A stretch of 64,000 bases of DNA from Streptomyces sp. WM4235. GTDB taxonomy: Bacteria; Actinomycetota; Actinomycetes; Streptomycetales; Streptomycetaceae. The stretch lies in assembly GCF_001279725.1 (NCBI RefSeq), contig NZ_LGDE01000136.1, forward strand, positions 1 to 64,000, written 5' to 3'. Within the stretch, counting starts at the first letter, position 1; every line of letters begins with the position of its first letter. Shown in pieces: positions 34,253 through 44,507 of the stretch. Made by a program: the position numbers and the translations under genes. The notes beneath the pieces were generated by a model, which ran no database searches, was not told where the DNA came from, and was given only the letters and a program-made list of their open reading frames with translations.

Positions 34253-37200
34253 TTGCAGCCCACCAGATGGATGGCGTCCGTGGCCGCCATGGCGCTGACC
34301 GCGAGCCTCGCCGGCGCGCTGGCCGGCACCGCCTCGGCCACGCCCCAGCAGCAGGGACAACCCACCGGATCCGCCGCCCGGGCCGTCGCCGCCGCCGACG
34401 CGGCGGTCCGCAGCGGACTCGACACCCTCGTCAACTCTCCCCAACAGCAGTACGACCGGCGCCTGGTCACCCCCTGGGTGCAGGACCTGTACTCCGTCGC
34501 CTACGAACGCAGCTACCGCGGCCTGCCGGTCGTCGGTGGTGACGCGGTCGTCCTCGCCGACGGCGAGGGCCGGGTCCGCGCCCTCCAGTCGGCCTCCGCG
34601 ACCGTGATCGACGTGGCGACCACCCCGACCGTCGCCGCCCGCACGGCCGAGGCCACCTCCCGCGCGGAACTCGCCTCGGTGGACAAGGTCCTCGACAGCC
34701 GGCTGGTCGTCCGACTCAAGGACGACAAGCCGGTCCTGGCCTGGGAGACCGTCCTCTCCGGCCGCACGAAGACCGCTCCGAGCAAGCTGCACGTGTTCGT
34801 GGACGCCCGCACCGGCAAGATCGTCGACCGCCACGACGAGGTCGTCGCCGGCACGGGCACCAGCAAGTGGAACGGCCCGAGCCCGCTCACCATCGACACC
34901 ACCGCCTCCGGCGGCACCTACTCCCTGCGCGACCCGAACCGCACCGGCCTGAGCTGCGCCGACTACAGCACCGGCACCGTCTTCTCGAAGTCCTCCGACT
35001 CCTGGGGCAGCACCAACGCCACCTCCAAGGAGACCGGCTGTACCGACCTCATGTTCGCCGCCCAGAAGCAGTGGGACATGCTCGGTCAGTGGCTCGGCCG
35101 CAACGGCGTCAGCGGGAACGGCCGAAGCTTCCCCGGCAAGGTCGGCCTGAGCGACCTCAACGCCTACTGGGACGGCAGCTCCGTCACCATCGGCCGCAAC
35201 ACCGCCAACGAGTGGATCGCCGGCGTGGACGTGGTCGCCCACGAGTACGGGCACGCCATCGACTCCAACACCCCGGGCGGCACCAGCGGCCAGGAGGCCG
35301 GGCTCGGCGAGGGCACCGGTGACATCTTCGGCGCGCTCACCGAGGCGTACATCAACGAGCCGTCCCCGTACGACACCCCGGACTACACCGTCGGCGAGAT
35401 GATCAACCTCCAGGGCCGCGGGCCGATCCGGAACATGTACAACCCGCCGGCCGTCAACAACGACCCGGCCTGCTACAGCTCCGCGATACCCGGCACCGAG
35501 GTGCACGCGGCGGCCGGCCCGCTCAACCACTGGTTCTACCTGCTCGCCGAGGGCACCAACCCGGGCGGCGGCAAGCCCAACAGCAGCACCTGCAACTCCA
35601 GCACCCTGACCGGCGTCGGCGTCCAGAACGCCGGCAAGATCTTCTACGGCGGCATGCTGCTCAAGACCAGCGGCATGTCCTACAAGAAGTACCGGACGGC
35701 GACCCTCGGCGCGGCCAAGTCGCTCGACCCGACCACCTGCAACCTGTTCAACAAGACCAAGGCCGCCTGGGACGCCATCAGCGTGCCCGCCCAGAGCGCC
35801 GACCCGACCTGCGTCCCGAGCGGACAGAACGACGACTTCTCGCTCGCCCTCAACCCGGCCGCGGGCACCGTCCAGCAGGGCGGCTCCGTGACCACCTCGG
35901 TGTCCACCAACACCACCACCGGATCGGCCCAGCAGGTCACCCTCAGCGCCACCGGCCTGCCGGCGGGCGTCACGGCCACCTTCAACCCGGCCACCGTGCA
36001 GTCCGGCCAGTCCTCGACACTGACCCTCTCCGCCAACTCCAGCGCGGCCCCCGGCGCCTCCACCGTCGTGGTCAAGGGCCAGGGCCCGAGCCTCGCGCAC
36101 ACCGTCGACTACACGCTCAACGTCGGCGGCACCCAGCCCGGCAACGACCCGCCGAACATCAGCGTCGCCAACGTCCAGGCGCACCTGACCCAGTTCAACA
36201 CCATCGCCTCGCAGAACGGCGGCAACCGCCGCGCCGGCAGCGCCGGTTACACCCAGTCCCTGGCCTATGTGAAGGGCAAGCTCCAGGCCGCCGGCTTCAC
36301 CGTCACCGAGCAGAACTGCACCTCCTGCACCTACCCGTCGAACAACCTGATCGCCGACTGGCCCGGCGGCCCCGCCGACCAGACCGTCATGTTCGGCGCC
36401 CACCTCGACGGCGTCCCCGCGGGCCCCGGCATCAACGACAACGGCTCCGGCTCCGCCACCCTGCTGGAGAACGCGCTGGTCCTCGCCCAGAAGAACCCCA
36501 CCATGACGAAGCACGTCCGCTTCGCCTGGTGGACCGACGAGGAACAGGGCCTGAACGGCTCGGAGTTCTACGTGGGCCGGCTCGGCAGCGCCGAGCGCAC
36601 CGCCATCAAGGCCTACTACAACTTCGACATGGTGGGCTCCACCAACGGCGGCTACTTCATCAACAACGTCAACTCCGCCGCGGCCGCCCCCCTCAAGGCC
36701 TACTGGACCTCGCTGAACCTCGCCCCCGAGGAGAACGTCGAGGGCCAGGGCCGCAGCGACGACTACTCCTTCCAGCAGGGCGGGATCCCCACCTCCGGCT
36801 ACGCGGCCGGCGCCAGCGCCCGCAAGACCTCCGCCCAGGCCGGCAAGTGGGGCGGCACCGCGAACTCCGCGTACGACTCCTGCTACCACAGCGCCTGTGA
36901 CACCACGAACAACATCAGCGCCACGGTCCTCGACCGCAGCGCCGACGGCGTCGCCTACGCGATCTGGAAGCAGGCCGTGGGCGGCGAGACCCCCGCCCAG
37001 GACTTCTCCCTCGCCACCTCCCCGGCGGCCGGCTCCGCCAACCCGGGCGGCAGCGTCACCTCCACCGTCAACACCACCACCGTCAGCGGCGCGGCCCAGA
37101 CCGTCGCCCTGTCCGTCTCCGGCGCGCCCTCCGGCGTCAGCGCCACCCTCAGCCCGACCTCCGTCCAGTCCGGCCAGTCCTCGACGCTCTCCGTACAGGT

Positions 37201-37759
37201 CGGCGCGGGCACCGCGCAGGGCACGTACACGCTGACCGTCACCGGTACCGGCACCACCAGCCACAGCACCACCTACACCCTGACCGTCGGGGGCGGCGGC
37301 GGCACCTGCACCCCGCGCCAGGTCGTGGTCAACGGCGGCTTCGAGAACGGCTCCAGCCCCTGGACCGCCTCCTCGGGCGTCATCACCAACCAGGCCGGCC
37401 AGACCCCGCACGGCGGCTCGTACAAGGCGTGGCTGAACGGCTGGGGCACCAGCCGCACGGACAGCGCCTCGCAGTCGCTGACCATCCCGGCGGGCTGCTC
37501 GGTCCACCAGCTGTCCTTCTACCTCCACATCGACACCGACGAGGACGAGAACGTCGTCTACGACACCTTCAAGGTCTCGGTGGGCGGCCAGACGCTGGAG
37601 ACGCTGTCCAACGTGAACGCGAACTCCGGCTACGCGCTGAAGAGCTACGACGTCTCCCGGTTCGCCGGCCAGACCGTCACCCTGCAGTTCCAGGGGGCCG
37701 AGGACCAGTCCCTCCAGACCTCCTTCGTGGTGGACGACGTCACCCTCCAGGTGAGCTGA
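34253..37759 (+). CDS. Secreted bifunctional protease: M4 endopeptidase fused to M28 aminopeptidase
   Basis: About 1168 residues. Order: Sec signal peptide ending near [11 protein letters not shown]/PepSY propeptide (about 30-205); M4 thermolysin-like domain with [11 protein letters not shown] (zinc HExxH) and [13 protein letters not shown] (third ligand and Asp), to about 530; an Ig-like domain; an M28 zinc aminopeptidase resembling the Streptomyces griseus enzyme ([39 protein letters not shown]), about 640-925; a second Ig-like domain; and a C-terminal beta-sandwich, possibly carbohydrate-binding ([12 protein letters not shown]). All visible catalytic residues of both peptidases are kept. 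TTG 34253 has GGAG upstream; ATG 34196 in frame is an alternative. Extracellular protein degradation is the likely role. Confidence 0.9.
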   Translation: MQPTRWMASVAAMALTASLAGALAGTASATPQQQGQPTGSAARAVAAADAAVRSGLDTLVNSPQQQYDRRLVTPWVQDLYSVAYERSYRGLPVVGGDAVVLADGEGRVRALQSASATVIDVATTPTVAARTAEATSRAELASVDKVLDSRLVVRLKDDKPVLAWETVLSGRTKTAPSKLHVFVDARTGKIVDRHDEVVAGTGTSKWNGPSPLTIDTTASGGTYSLRDPNRTGLSCADYSTGTVFSKSSDSWGSTNATSKETGCTDLMFAAQKQWDMLGQWLGRNGVSGNGRSFPGKVGLSDLNAYWDGSSVTIGRNTANEWIAGVDVVAHEYGHAIDSNTPGGTSGQEAGLGEGTGDIFGALTEAYINEPSPYDTPDYTVGEMINLQGRGPIRNMYNPPAVNNDPACYSSAIPGTEVHAAAGPLNHWFYLLAEGTNPGGGKPNSSTCNSSTLTGVGVQNAGKIFYGGMLLKTSGMSYKKYRTATLGAAKSLDPTTCNLFNKTKAAWDAISVPAQSADPTCVPSGQNDDFSLALNPAAGTVQQGGSVTTSVSTNTTTGSAQQVTLSATGLPAGVTATFNPATVQSGQSSTLTLSANSSAAPGASTVVVKGQGPSLAHTVDYTLNVGGTQPGNDPPNISVANVQAHLTQFNTIASQNGGNRRAGSAGYTQSLAYVKGKLQAAGFTVTEQNCTSCTYPSNNLIADWPGGPADQTVMFGAHLDGVPAGPGINDNGSGSATLLENALVLAQKNPTMTKHVRFAWWTDEEQGLNGSEFYVGRLGSAERTAIKAYYNFDMVGSTNGGYFINNVNSAAAAPLKAYWTSLNLAPEENVEGQGRSDDYSFQQGGIPTSGYAAGASARKTSAQAGKWGGTANSAYDSCYHSACDTTNNISATVLDRSADGVAYAIWKQAVGGETPAQDFSLATSPAAGSANPGGSVTSTVNTTTVSGAAQTVALSVSGAPSGVSATLSPTSVQSGQSSTLSVQVGAGTAQGTYTLTVTGTGTTSHSTTYTLTVGGGGGTCTPRQVVVNGGFENGSSPWTASSGVITNQAGQTPHGGSYKAWLNGWGTSRTDSASQSLTIPAGCSVHQLSFYLHIDTDEDENVVYDTFKVSVGGQTLETLSNVNANSGYALKSYDVSRFAGQTVTLQFQGAEDQSLQTSFVVDDVTLQVS

Positions 37760-37780
37760 CGCCCGCCCGGGCAACCGCCC

Positions 37781-37827
37781 CGGAGCGGCACGCCCCCGGC
37801 CGACCGGCCGGGGCGCGTGCCGCTCCG
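37781..37827. terminator. Bidirectional imperfect hairpin terminator
   Basis: Arms of about 21 bases (37781-37801 and 37806-37827) with one bulged base, in the gap between the convergent protease and aminotransferase genes. Confidence 0.75.
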
Positions 37828-37876
37828 CGGCGTTGCCCGGCGGCGGCGAGGGCCCGTCTCCCGCGCGGTGGCGCGG

Positions 37877-39082
37877 CTAGTTCTTCTCGGCCAGCACGGC
37901 CGCGACGCCCTGCGCGAGGCAGGGGACGCGGTGCGAGGGGATGCCCGCGATGTTGATCCGGCCCGAGGTGGTCCCGTAGATGGCGAATCCGCTGCGCAGC
38001 CGCAGCATTTGGCGCGGGTCGAGCGGCAGCATCGAGAACATGCCCTTCTGCCGTGCGAGCACGTCCGCCTGCGAACTCCAGCCGAGCTTCTCCAGGCCCG
38101 CGACCAGATCGCGCCGGTTGTCCGTGATCCGGTCGCGCATGGCGTTCAGCTCCGCCCGCCAGGTCGCCCGCAGTCCCTCGTCCTCCAGGACCGCCGTCAC
38201 GATGGCGGCCCCGTGCTCCGGCGGCATCGAGTAGAGCGTGCGCGCGGCGTTCTGGAGGGCCGTCTCCACGTGCCGCAGCGAGGCGCGGGAGGAACCGATG
38301 ACGACGGCGCAACCGGTGCGGTCGCTGTAGAGGCCGAAGTTCTTGGAGCAACTGATCGCGACGAGCATCTCCGGCACCCGCTCGGCGAGCATGCGCGTCG
38401 GGGCCAGGTCGGCCTCCAGGCCGTCGCCGAGTCCGTGGTACGCCAGATCGACGAACGGGACCCAGCCGGCACGCTCCGCGAGCGCGGCCAGCTCCTCCCA
38501 GTCCCGCGGCGACGGGTCCACCCCACTGGGGTTGTGGCAGCAGCCCTGGATCAGCACGACGTCGTCGCGGCGCGCCCGCGCCAGGTCCGCCAGCATGCCG
38601 GCCGTGTCGTGGCGACCCTCGGCGTCCACCCAGGCGTACGTCCGCACGTTCAGCCCGGCCGCCTCCAGGATGGGCCGGTGGTTGACGTAGGCGGGGTCGC
38701 TGATCCACACGGTGGTCCCCGGACGGGTCCGGCAGATCAGGTCGGCCAGCAGGCGCAGGGCCCCGCTGCCCGCGACGGTCTGGACCGCGACGGCCCGCTC
38801 GGCCGGCGCCTCGGCCGCGCCCGAACCGGGCCCCAGCACGAGCGACAGCATCGCGCGGTTGAAGGCGGTGTTGCCGGACAGACCGCGGTACTCCTTCGAG
38901 GCGGAACGTTCCGCCAGACCTATCTCGGCCTCGCGCACGGCCGCCATCACGGGCGTGCCGCCCGTCTCGTCCCGGTACACCCCGAGGACGAGGTTCAGCC
39001 GCTCGGGCCGCGCGTCGGCCCAGAAGGCCTCGGTCAGGTCCCACAGCGGATCCACGGGCGGCGGAAGGAGGAGCTCAAGCAT
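37877..39082 (-). CDS. Class I aspartate/aromatic aminotransferase
   Basis: A 401-residue fold type I PLP aminotransferase of the AspC/TyrB subgroup: NLVLGVYRDETG near the N-terminus, SDPAYVNH, HNPSGVDPS, and the PLP Lys in ISCSKNFGLYSDRTG. The C-terminal Arg that binds the substrate carboxylate appears in FAIYGTTSGRINIAG. The start overlaps the end of the upstream EamA transporter by eight bases, so the two form an operon. The pairing suggests turnover and export of an amino acid, controlled by the divergent Lrp regulator. Confidence 0.9.
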   Translation of the reverse strand: MLELLLPPPVDPLWDLTEAFWADARPERLNLVLGVYRDETGGTPVMAAVREAEIGLAERSASKEYRGLSGNTAFNRAMLSLVLGPGSGAAEAPAERAVAVQTVAGSGALRLLADLICRTRPGTTVWISDPAYVNHRPILEAAGLNVRTYAWVDAEGRHDTAGMLADLARARRDDVVLIQGCCHNPSGVDPSPRDWEELAALAERAGWVPFVDLAYHGLGDGLEADLAPTRMLAERVPEMLVAISCSKNFGLYSDRTGCAVVIGSSRASLRHVETALQNAARTLYSMPPEHGAAIVTAVLEDEGLRATWRAELNAMRDRITDNRRDLVAGLEKLGWSSQADVLARQKGMFSMLPLDPRQMLRLRSGFAIYGTTSGRINIAGIPSHRVPCLAQGVAAVLAEKN

Positions 39083-40079
39083 CTGCGGGAACCTCGGGCT
39101 GGGATCGGGGGCGCGAGCGCCGATTGGCGAGGACGACGCCGGCGGTGATGAGGGGGACGCCGACGAGCACGGCGAGCGTCGGCGACTCGTCGAGCAGGGG
39201 TATGGCGAGGAGGACCACGGCGACCGGGCTCAGACTCCCGACGACCGAACTGCGCTCCGCGCCCAGCGCCCGGATGGCGTACGCGTAGAGCAGGCCGGCG
39301 CACAGCCCGACCCCGAGCCCCTGCACCACGAGGAACAGCAGGATGTCGCCGCCCGTCGCCGAGGCCATGCCGGTGGGGAGCACGCCCGTGAGGACGAGGA
39401 GGCCCATCACCGTGACCGAGGGCAGGCACAGCAGCCCGATCGACCCGACCGGATCGAGATCGACCTCCTTGAGGCCCACCGTGTACAGGGCCCACAGCCC
39501 GCTCGCCACCAGCAGCAGCCCCGAGCCGCTCAGCACGTCCGTGTTCAGCGGGACGACGTGGCGCCAGACGAGGGCCCCGACACCGGCGCCGATCAGCGCC
39601 AGTCCGGCCGCCTGGGTCCCCCGGGGCATCCCGCGCCCGCCGGCGACCATCAGCCCGGACACGAACAGCGGGACCATGCCGGGGACGATCGACCCGACGA
39701 ACGCCGCCGAGGTCAGCGAGCCGCCCTGCATGGCGGCGAGGAAGAACGGGACGCCCGCCCCGCAGACGATCTTCGCGGCGGCCGCCGGGCGCACGGCCGC
39801 GATCCGGGCGCGCCGCCGCCACAGCGCGGGCGCCAGGACCAGGACCGGGACGCCGAACCGCAGCAGGGCCGCGTCGGCGGGCAGCAGGGTCGAGGTGCTC
39901 AGGGCCCGGGCGCTGAGCGCGAAGGCGGCCCAGATCAGCACGGTCACCACCAGCGCCGCCGTGCCCCGCGCCTGTGGCGAGAGCCGGTGCGCGACGGACC
40001 CGCGCGGGGGGGCCGTCGCGGGCAGGACGCTCTGCGTGACCAAGGGTTCCTCCAGCATGAGGGGGCCGGAATCGGCCAC
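39075..40079 (-). CDS. EamA (DMT) family transporter
   Basis: A 334-residue drug/metabolite transporter with about ten hydrophobic segments arranged as two EamA repeats; ALRVLVLAPAL-like helices and the final SPVAVVLLAIPLLDESPT segment are typical. GTG start at 40079. It is divergent from an Lrp regulator with 90 bases between, and overlaps the aminotransferase gene. Amino acid or related efflux is likely. Confidence 0.87.
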   Translation of the reverse strand: MADSGPLMLEEPLVTQSVLPATAPPRGSVAHRLSPQARGTAALVVTVLIWAAFALSARALSTSTLLPADAALLRFGVPVLVLAPALWRRRARIAAVRPAAAAKIVCGAGVPFFLAAMQGGSLTSAAFVGSIVPGMVPLFVSGLMVAGGRGMPRGTQAAGLALIGAGVGALVWRHVVPLNTDVLSGSGLLLVASGLWALYTVGLKEVDLDPVGSIGLLCLPSVTVMGLLVLTGVLPTGMASATGGDILLFLVVQGLGVGLCAGLLYAYAIRALGAERSSVVGSLSPVAVVLLAIPLLDESPTLAVLVGVPLITAGVVLANRRSRPRSQPEVPADA

Positions 40080-40123
40080 CAGGCAACGCTAGAGCTTGAG
40101 CCGGGGCAGCCGATTGCCACTTC

Positions 40124-40158
40124 TGCCTCCCAGGCATAGCTTTGGGGCAGAATCTGCC
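40124..40158. promoter_or_regulatory. Two inverted repeats, putative Lrp operators
   Basis: TGCCTCCCAGGCA at 40124-40136 and GGCAGAATCTGCC at 40146-40158 are perfect five-base-arm palindromes centred 22 bases apart, between the divergent EamA and Lrp genes. The second ends just before the AAGGAGG of the Lrp gene. Confidence 0.55.
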
Positions 40159-40169
40159 AAGGAGGGCCG

Positions 40170-40628
40170 ATGGACTCAGTCGATCTGCAAATCATTCGCG
40201 AATTGCAGGCCGATGGTCGCCTGTCCAACCAGGACCTGGCCGACCGCGTCCGACTCTCCCCCTCGCCGTGTCTGCGCCGGGTCCGCCGACTGGAGGAGGC
40301 CGGTCTCATCCGCGGCTACACGGCGATGGTCGACCAGGTCGGCTTCGGGCTCCCCATCACCGTCTTCGTCCGGATCCGGCTGGAACGCCACACGAGCGAG
40401 GCCGTCAGGATCTTCGAGGGGCACGTCGGCGGCATCGAGCACATCCAGGACTGCTACCTGATGGCGGGCAGCAGCGACTACCTGCTCAGGGTCGTGATCG
40501 AAAGCCTCCAGGCGTACGAGGCCCTGGTCCGCGACCGGATCCACGCCATCCCCGGCATCGCCTCCATCGAGTCGAGCTTCGCCTACGGCAGCGTGAAACA
40601 GTCCCGCACCTACCCCCGCCCCGCCTGA
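40170..40628 (+). CDS. Lrp/AsnC-family transcriptional regulator
   Basis: A 152-residue regulator: N-terminal helix-turn-helix (LQADGRLSNQDLADRVRLSP, PCLRRVRRLEEAGLIRGY) and a C-terminal RAM/ligand-binding domain (YLMAGSSDYLLRVV). AAGGAGG gives a strong ribosome-binding site. It probably senses an amino acid and controls the divergent exporter-aminotransferase pair and itself. Confidence 0.92.
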   Translation: MDSVDLQIIRELQADGRLSNQDLADRVRLSPSPCLRRVRRLEEAGLIRGYTAMVDQVGFGLPITVFVRIRLERHTSEAVRIFEGHVGGIEHIQDCYLMAGSSDYLLRVVIESLQAYEALVRDRIHAIPGIASIESSFAYGSVKQSRTYPRPA

Positions 40629-40925
40629 CCCCGGTCACGGACGCGACGCCGGGTCACGGACGCGATACCGGGCCCTTGGTCCGCGCCGGCCCACATCCCG
40701 AGCCCGGAACAGGGCCAATGGCCCAGTCGACCGAGCCCGAGTTGAGCCAGTGGGCCCGGGGGTGGTTATCTGTGTCCTATCCATGTACTTACGGCGCCAC
40801 GCAGCGCCGGACGGCGACGAGGCCGCTCCGGACCGTGGCGCCTTCGCCGTGCCCGCACACCGCCCACCACCCCCGGGCGGACGCAGGCCCGGCGCGCGTC
40901 GTATCGAGGGGGGCGGCACACCGCC

Positions 40926-42437
40926 GTGAAGAGGATGTTCGTGGCTCCGGACCCGGGGCGAATGAGACTCAGGAACGCGCTCCGCGCCGTGATCGGCATC
41001 GGCCTGGCCGTCGCCTCGGCCGAACTGGCCGGACTGTCCCTGACCGCCTCCATCACCGGCGGACTGGCGGCCCTGCTGGCCCTGTTCACCGTCCTCGACG
41101 CCACCGTGCGCGCCCAGCGGGTGACCACGGCCCTGTTGCCCCTGGCGGGCTTCCCCGTACTGGCCCTCGCCACGACCCTGCACGGCATCACGCTCGCCCG
41201 CGACGCGGCGTTCCTCCTCGTCGTCCTCGCCGGGGTCTACGCCCGCCGCTGGGGTCCGCGCGGCCACGCCCTCGGCGTCTTCGCCTTCATGAGCTTCTTC
41301 ACCACCCAGTTCCTGCACGCGGTCCCCGCCCAACTGCCCGAACTGTTCACCGCCGTCGGCCTGGCACTGCTCTCCGCCGGCGCCGTGCGCTTCGTCCTGT
41401 GGCCGATCGAGCGCCGCACACCGCCGCCCCCGACCCCGCCCGGCCTGCCCGGCACCGGCTTCGCGCGGACCACCACCCGACAGGCCCTCCAGGCCACCGC
41501 CGCCTGCGCCGTCGCGCTCAGCGTGGGCCAGGTGCTGTCCGAGGACCGCTGGTACTGGGCCGTCGGCACCGTCTGGTGGATCTTCGTGAACACGGCCTCG
41601 CGCGGCGAGACCCTGGTGCGCGGCTTCCGCCGGGTCCTCGGCACGGTCATCGGGATCGGCGTCGGCCTGCTCGTCGCCATCCCGCTGGACGGGGCGCCCG
41701 CGCCGACCGCCGCGCTGGTCGCCGTCTGCGTCTTCGGGATCTTCTACACGGCCCCCGTCTCGTACAGCTGGATGATGTTCGCCGTGACGGTCATGGCCGG
41801 CCTGCTCTACGGTCTCCTCGGCGTCCTGGACCCGGGCCTGCTCGTGCTGCGCTTCCAGGAAACGGCCGTCGGCGCGGTCTGCGCGGCGCTCGCCGTGATC
41901 CTCGTCCTGCCCGTCACCACGCACGCGACGAACGACGCCTGGATCCAGCGCGCCCTGCTCTGCGTCCGCACGTGCACGGCCGAGGCCGCCGCCCGACTGG
42001 CCGGCTCACCGGTCGCCGACCCGGCCCCGCACGCCGCCGAGCTGGAACTGCTGCTGGGCCGGGTACGGCTCTCCCTCGCCCCGCTCGTCCACCCGCTCAG
42101 CCCGTACGCGGCCCGCAAGGCACGGGCACGCCACGTGCTGTCCCTCCTCGACGAGTGCGCCGTCGAGGTGCGGGGGCTGGTCACCGTGGCCGCCGACCCG
42201 GACGCCGGCCACGACGCCCGGCTCGCGGCGGCCTGCCGGCGCGTGGAGACCGCCGTCGAGGCGCTGATCTCGCCCGGGACACCTGCCGACGCCGACGGCC
42301 GACCGGCCGCGGGACTGATCCCCGAGCAGCGCGCCGGCGAACACGCGCTGGCCCACCTGCACGGCCTGGAGCGGCTCCTGACCCAGCTCGACGCCCCGTT
42401 GCGCACGCCCGCGCGCGGCTCCCTGGTCAGCGCCTGA
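40926..42437 (+). CDS. FUSC-family membrane protein 2
   Basis: A 503-residue protein with two bundles of hydrophobic helices (about 20-165 and 190-345) and a soluble C-terminal part. RWYWAVGTVWWIFVNTASRGE is the characteristic FUSC_2 block. GTG start at 40926. The 297-base gap upstream has no gene and only weak promoter-like AT-rich stretches around 40765-40790. The substrate is unknown; family members export aromatic acids or polyamines. Confidence 0.83.
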   Translation: MKRMFVAPDPGRMRLRNALRAVIGIGLAVASAELAGLSLTASITGGLAALLALFTVLDATVRAQRVTTALLPLAGFPVLALATTLHGITLARDAAFLLVVLAGVYARRWGPRGHALGVFAFMSFFTTQFLHAVPAQLPELFTAVGLALLSAGAVRFVLWPIERRTPPPPTPPGLPGTGFARTTTRQALQATAACAVALSVGQVLSEDRWYWAVGTVWWIFVNTASRGETLVRGFRRVLGTVIGIGVGLLVAIPLDGAPAPTAALVAVCVFGIFYTAPVSYSWMMFAVTVMAGLLYGLLGVLDPGLLVLRFQETAVGAVCAALAVILVLPVTTHATNDAWIQRALLCVRTCTAEAAARLAGSPVADPAPHAAELELLLGRVRLSLAPLVHPLSPYAARKARARHVLSLLDECAVEVRGLVTVAADPDAGHDARLAAACRRVETAVEALISPGTPADADGRPAAGLIPEQRAGEHALAHLHGLERLLTQLDAPLRTPARGSLVSA

Positions 42438-42459
42438 GCGAGACCGGTCGGGCCGCCCC

Positions 42460-43722
42460 TCAGGCGCGCCCGGCCGGATCCTGGTTCTGCTCCGGCACGC
42501 CCTCGGACACGCCCTCCGGCGACTTCGCCGGCGCGGGCACCGCGGCCAACAGCGGCCCCGGCGGGACCCGCCGCCCGGTCAGGTACACCGCCAACGGCTC
42601 CGTGTAGCGGGCGGTCAGCGGTCCCACGATCACCAGGATCAGCACGTACGCGGTCGCCAACGGCCCGAGGGCCGGCTCGATGCCCGCGGTGACCGCCAGC
42701 CCGGCGATCACGATGGAGAACTCCCCGCGCGCCACCAGGGTGCCGCCCGCCCGCCAACGCCCCTTGACGCCGACCCCGGCCCGCCGCGCGGCCCAGTGGC
42801 CGGTGGCGACCTTCGTGCAGGCGGTGACGAGCGCGAGCGCGAGGGCGGGCAGGATCACCGGCGGAATGCTGGCCGGATCCGTGTGCAGGCCGAAGAAGAC
42901 GAAGAACACCGCGGCGAACAGGTCCCGCAGCGGACTCAGCAGCGTGTGCGTGCCCTCGGCGACCTCCCCGGACAGCGCGATGCCGACGAGGAACGCGCCG
43001 ACGGCCGCCGAGACCTGGAGCTGCTGGGCGACGCCCGCGACGAGCAGGGTCAGTCCGAGCACCACCAGGAGCAGCTTCTCCGGGTCGTCGCTGGAGACGA
43101 AGCGGGAGATCACCCGCCCGTACCGGACGGCGACGAACAGGACCGCCCCGGCGACACCGAGCGCGATGGCCAGGGTCAGACTGCCCGCCGCGAGACTCAC
43201 CCCCGCCAACAGCGCCGTGACGATCGGCAGGTACACGGCCATGGCCAGGTCCTCCAGCACCAGGATGCTGAGGATGACCGGCGTCTCCCGGTTGCCGAGG
43301 CGTCCGAGGTCGCCCATCACCTTGGCGATGACACCGGAGGAGGAGATCCAGGTGACCCCGGCCAGGACGACGGCCGCGACCGGCCCCCAGCCCATGAGCA
43401 GCGCCGCGACCGCGCCGGGCACCGCGTTGAGGCCGAAGTCGACCAGCCCCGCCGGGTACTGGGTCTTGAGGTTGGAGACGAGATCGCTGGCGGTGTACTC
43501 CAGGCCCAGCATCAGCAGGAGCAGGATGACGCCGATCTCGGCGCCGATCGCCACGAACTCCTCGCTGGCGCCGAGGGGCAGCAGCCCGCCGTTGCCGAAC
43601 GCGAGCCCCGCCAGCAGGTAGAGGGGGATGGGGGAGAACTTGAGGCGCCCCGCGACCCGGCCGAGCAGGCCCAGGCCGAGGATGATCGCGCCGAATTCGA
43701 TGAGGAAGACAGCGGAGTGCAC
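42460..43722 (-). CDS. Cation/proton antiporter, CPA2/KefB type
   Basis: A 420-residue Na+/H+ exchanger-fold membrane protein with about twelve helices. KFSPIPLYLLAGLAFGNGG and DFGLNAVPGAVAALLMGWG are CPA2 helices. It lacks the C-terminal TrkA-N domain of KefB. The regulatory part is encoded separately by the gene just upstream, four bases away on the same strand. It probably exchanges K+ or Na+ for protons. Confidence 0.89.
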   Translation of the reverse strand: MHSAVFLIEFGAIILGLGLLGRVAGRLKFSPIPLYLLAGLAFGNGGLLPLGASEEFVAIGAEIGVILLLLMLGLEYTASDLVSNLKTQYPAGLVDFGLNAVPGAVAALLMGWGPVAAVVLAGVTWISSSGVIAKVMGDLGRLGNRETPVILSILVLEDLAMAVYLPIVTALLAGVSLAAGSLTLAIALGVAGAVLFVAVRYGRVISRFVSSDDPEKLLLVVLGLTLLVAGVAQQLQVSAAVGAFLVGIALSGEVAEGTHTLLSPLRDLFAAVFFVFFGLHTDPASIPPVILPALALALVTACTKVATGHWAARRAGVGVKGRWRAGGTLVARGEFSIVIAGLAVTAGIEPALGPLATAYVLILVIVGPLTARYTEPLAVYLTGRRVPPGPLLAAVPAPAKSPEGVSEGVPEQNQDPAGRA

Positions 43723-43726
43723 GGCC

Positions 43727-44197
43727 TCACTCCCGTCCGAGTATCGCGGCGGCCGCCTCGACGCCCTCGCGGGTGCCGATGACGATGAGCGTGTCCCCGC
43801 CGGCCAGGCGGAAGTCCGGCGCGGGGGAGGGGCGGGCCTCGGCGCGGCGCAGTACGGCGACCACCGAGACGCCGGTCTCGGTCCGCATCCGGGTCTCGCC
43901 CAGAACGCGGCCGTTCCAGTGGGAGTGCGCCGACAGCTCGATCCGTTCGGCCACCAGCCCCAGATCGGTGGTGTGCAGGACGTTCGGACTGTGGTGCGCC
44001 GGCATGAGCGCGTCGATCAGCGACGCCGTCTCCGGCCCGGTCAGGTGCAGCGACTGGGCGCAGGCGTCGGGGTCGTCGGCCCGGTACACGTTCACCGTGC
44101 GGGTGCCGTCCCGGTGCGCGATCACCGACAGGTGGCGGTGTTCGCGCGTGGTGAGGTCGTACTGGACCCCGATGCCGGGCAGCGGTGTCGTACTCAT
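43727..44197 (-). CDS. TrkA-C domain regulatory subunit of the antiporter
   Basis: A 156-residue soluble protein. An N-terminal beta-rich part (GIGVQYDLTTREHRHLSVIA) is followed by a TrkA-C/RCK_C domain at the C-terminus (LAGGDTLIVIGTREGVEAA). It matches the separate regulatory subunits of actinobacterial antiporters. ATG 44197 is taken; longer upstream reading is not supported. Ligand, perhaps a nucleotide or di-AMP, is not evident from sequence. Confidence 0.85.
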   Translation of the reverse strand: MSTTPLPGIGVQYDLTTREHRHLSVIAHRDGTRTVNVYRADDPDACAQSLHLTGPETASLIDALMPAHHSPNVLHTTDLGLVAERIELSAHSHWNGRVLGETRMRTETGVSVVAVLRRAEARPSPAPDFRLAGGDTLIVIGTREGVEAAAAILGRE

Positions 44198-44507
44198 CCG
44201 TGGAGCAGGCACAGCCCGTCCCCCCTTGATCCATCCGTGGTTTCCGTACGGCGCCGCAGGCGTGTTCGGGCAGGTCACGGGCCTCGGCGCGGGCCCATGC
44301 TGCCACTTTCCGAAGGCGCGTGAAATGGGTGTCGGCACGGATGGACAGGACGGGTCCGCAGCGGTGAGGGTGGGGCGGGGAAGTGGATCCCGCCGCGGGG
44401 GGGGGCCGGGACGAGGCTCGGGCCGGACCCGGTCGGCGGCCGATGCGGGTGGTGGAGGCGGGGACGGCGATAGTGGGACGGACGTTCGACGAGAGAGGCG
44501 CGCTCCC
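44198..44507. other. 310-base divergent intergenic region
   Basis: Lies between the antiporter operon and the histidine kinase. It contains a guanine run near 44397-44406 and must hold promoters in both directions. No gene, strong palindrome or clear -10 box was identified. Confidence 0.5.
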
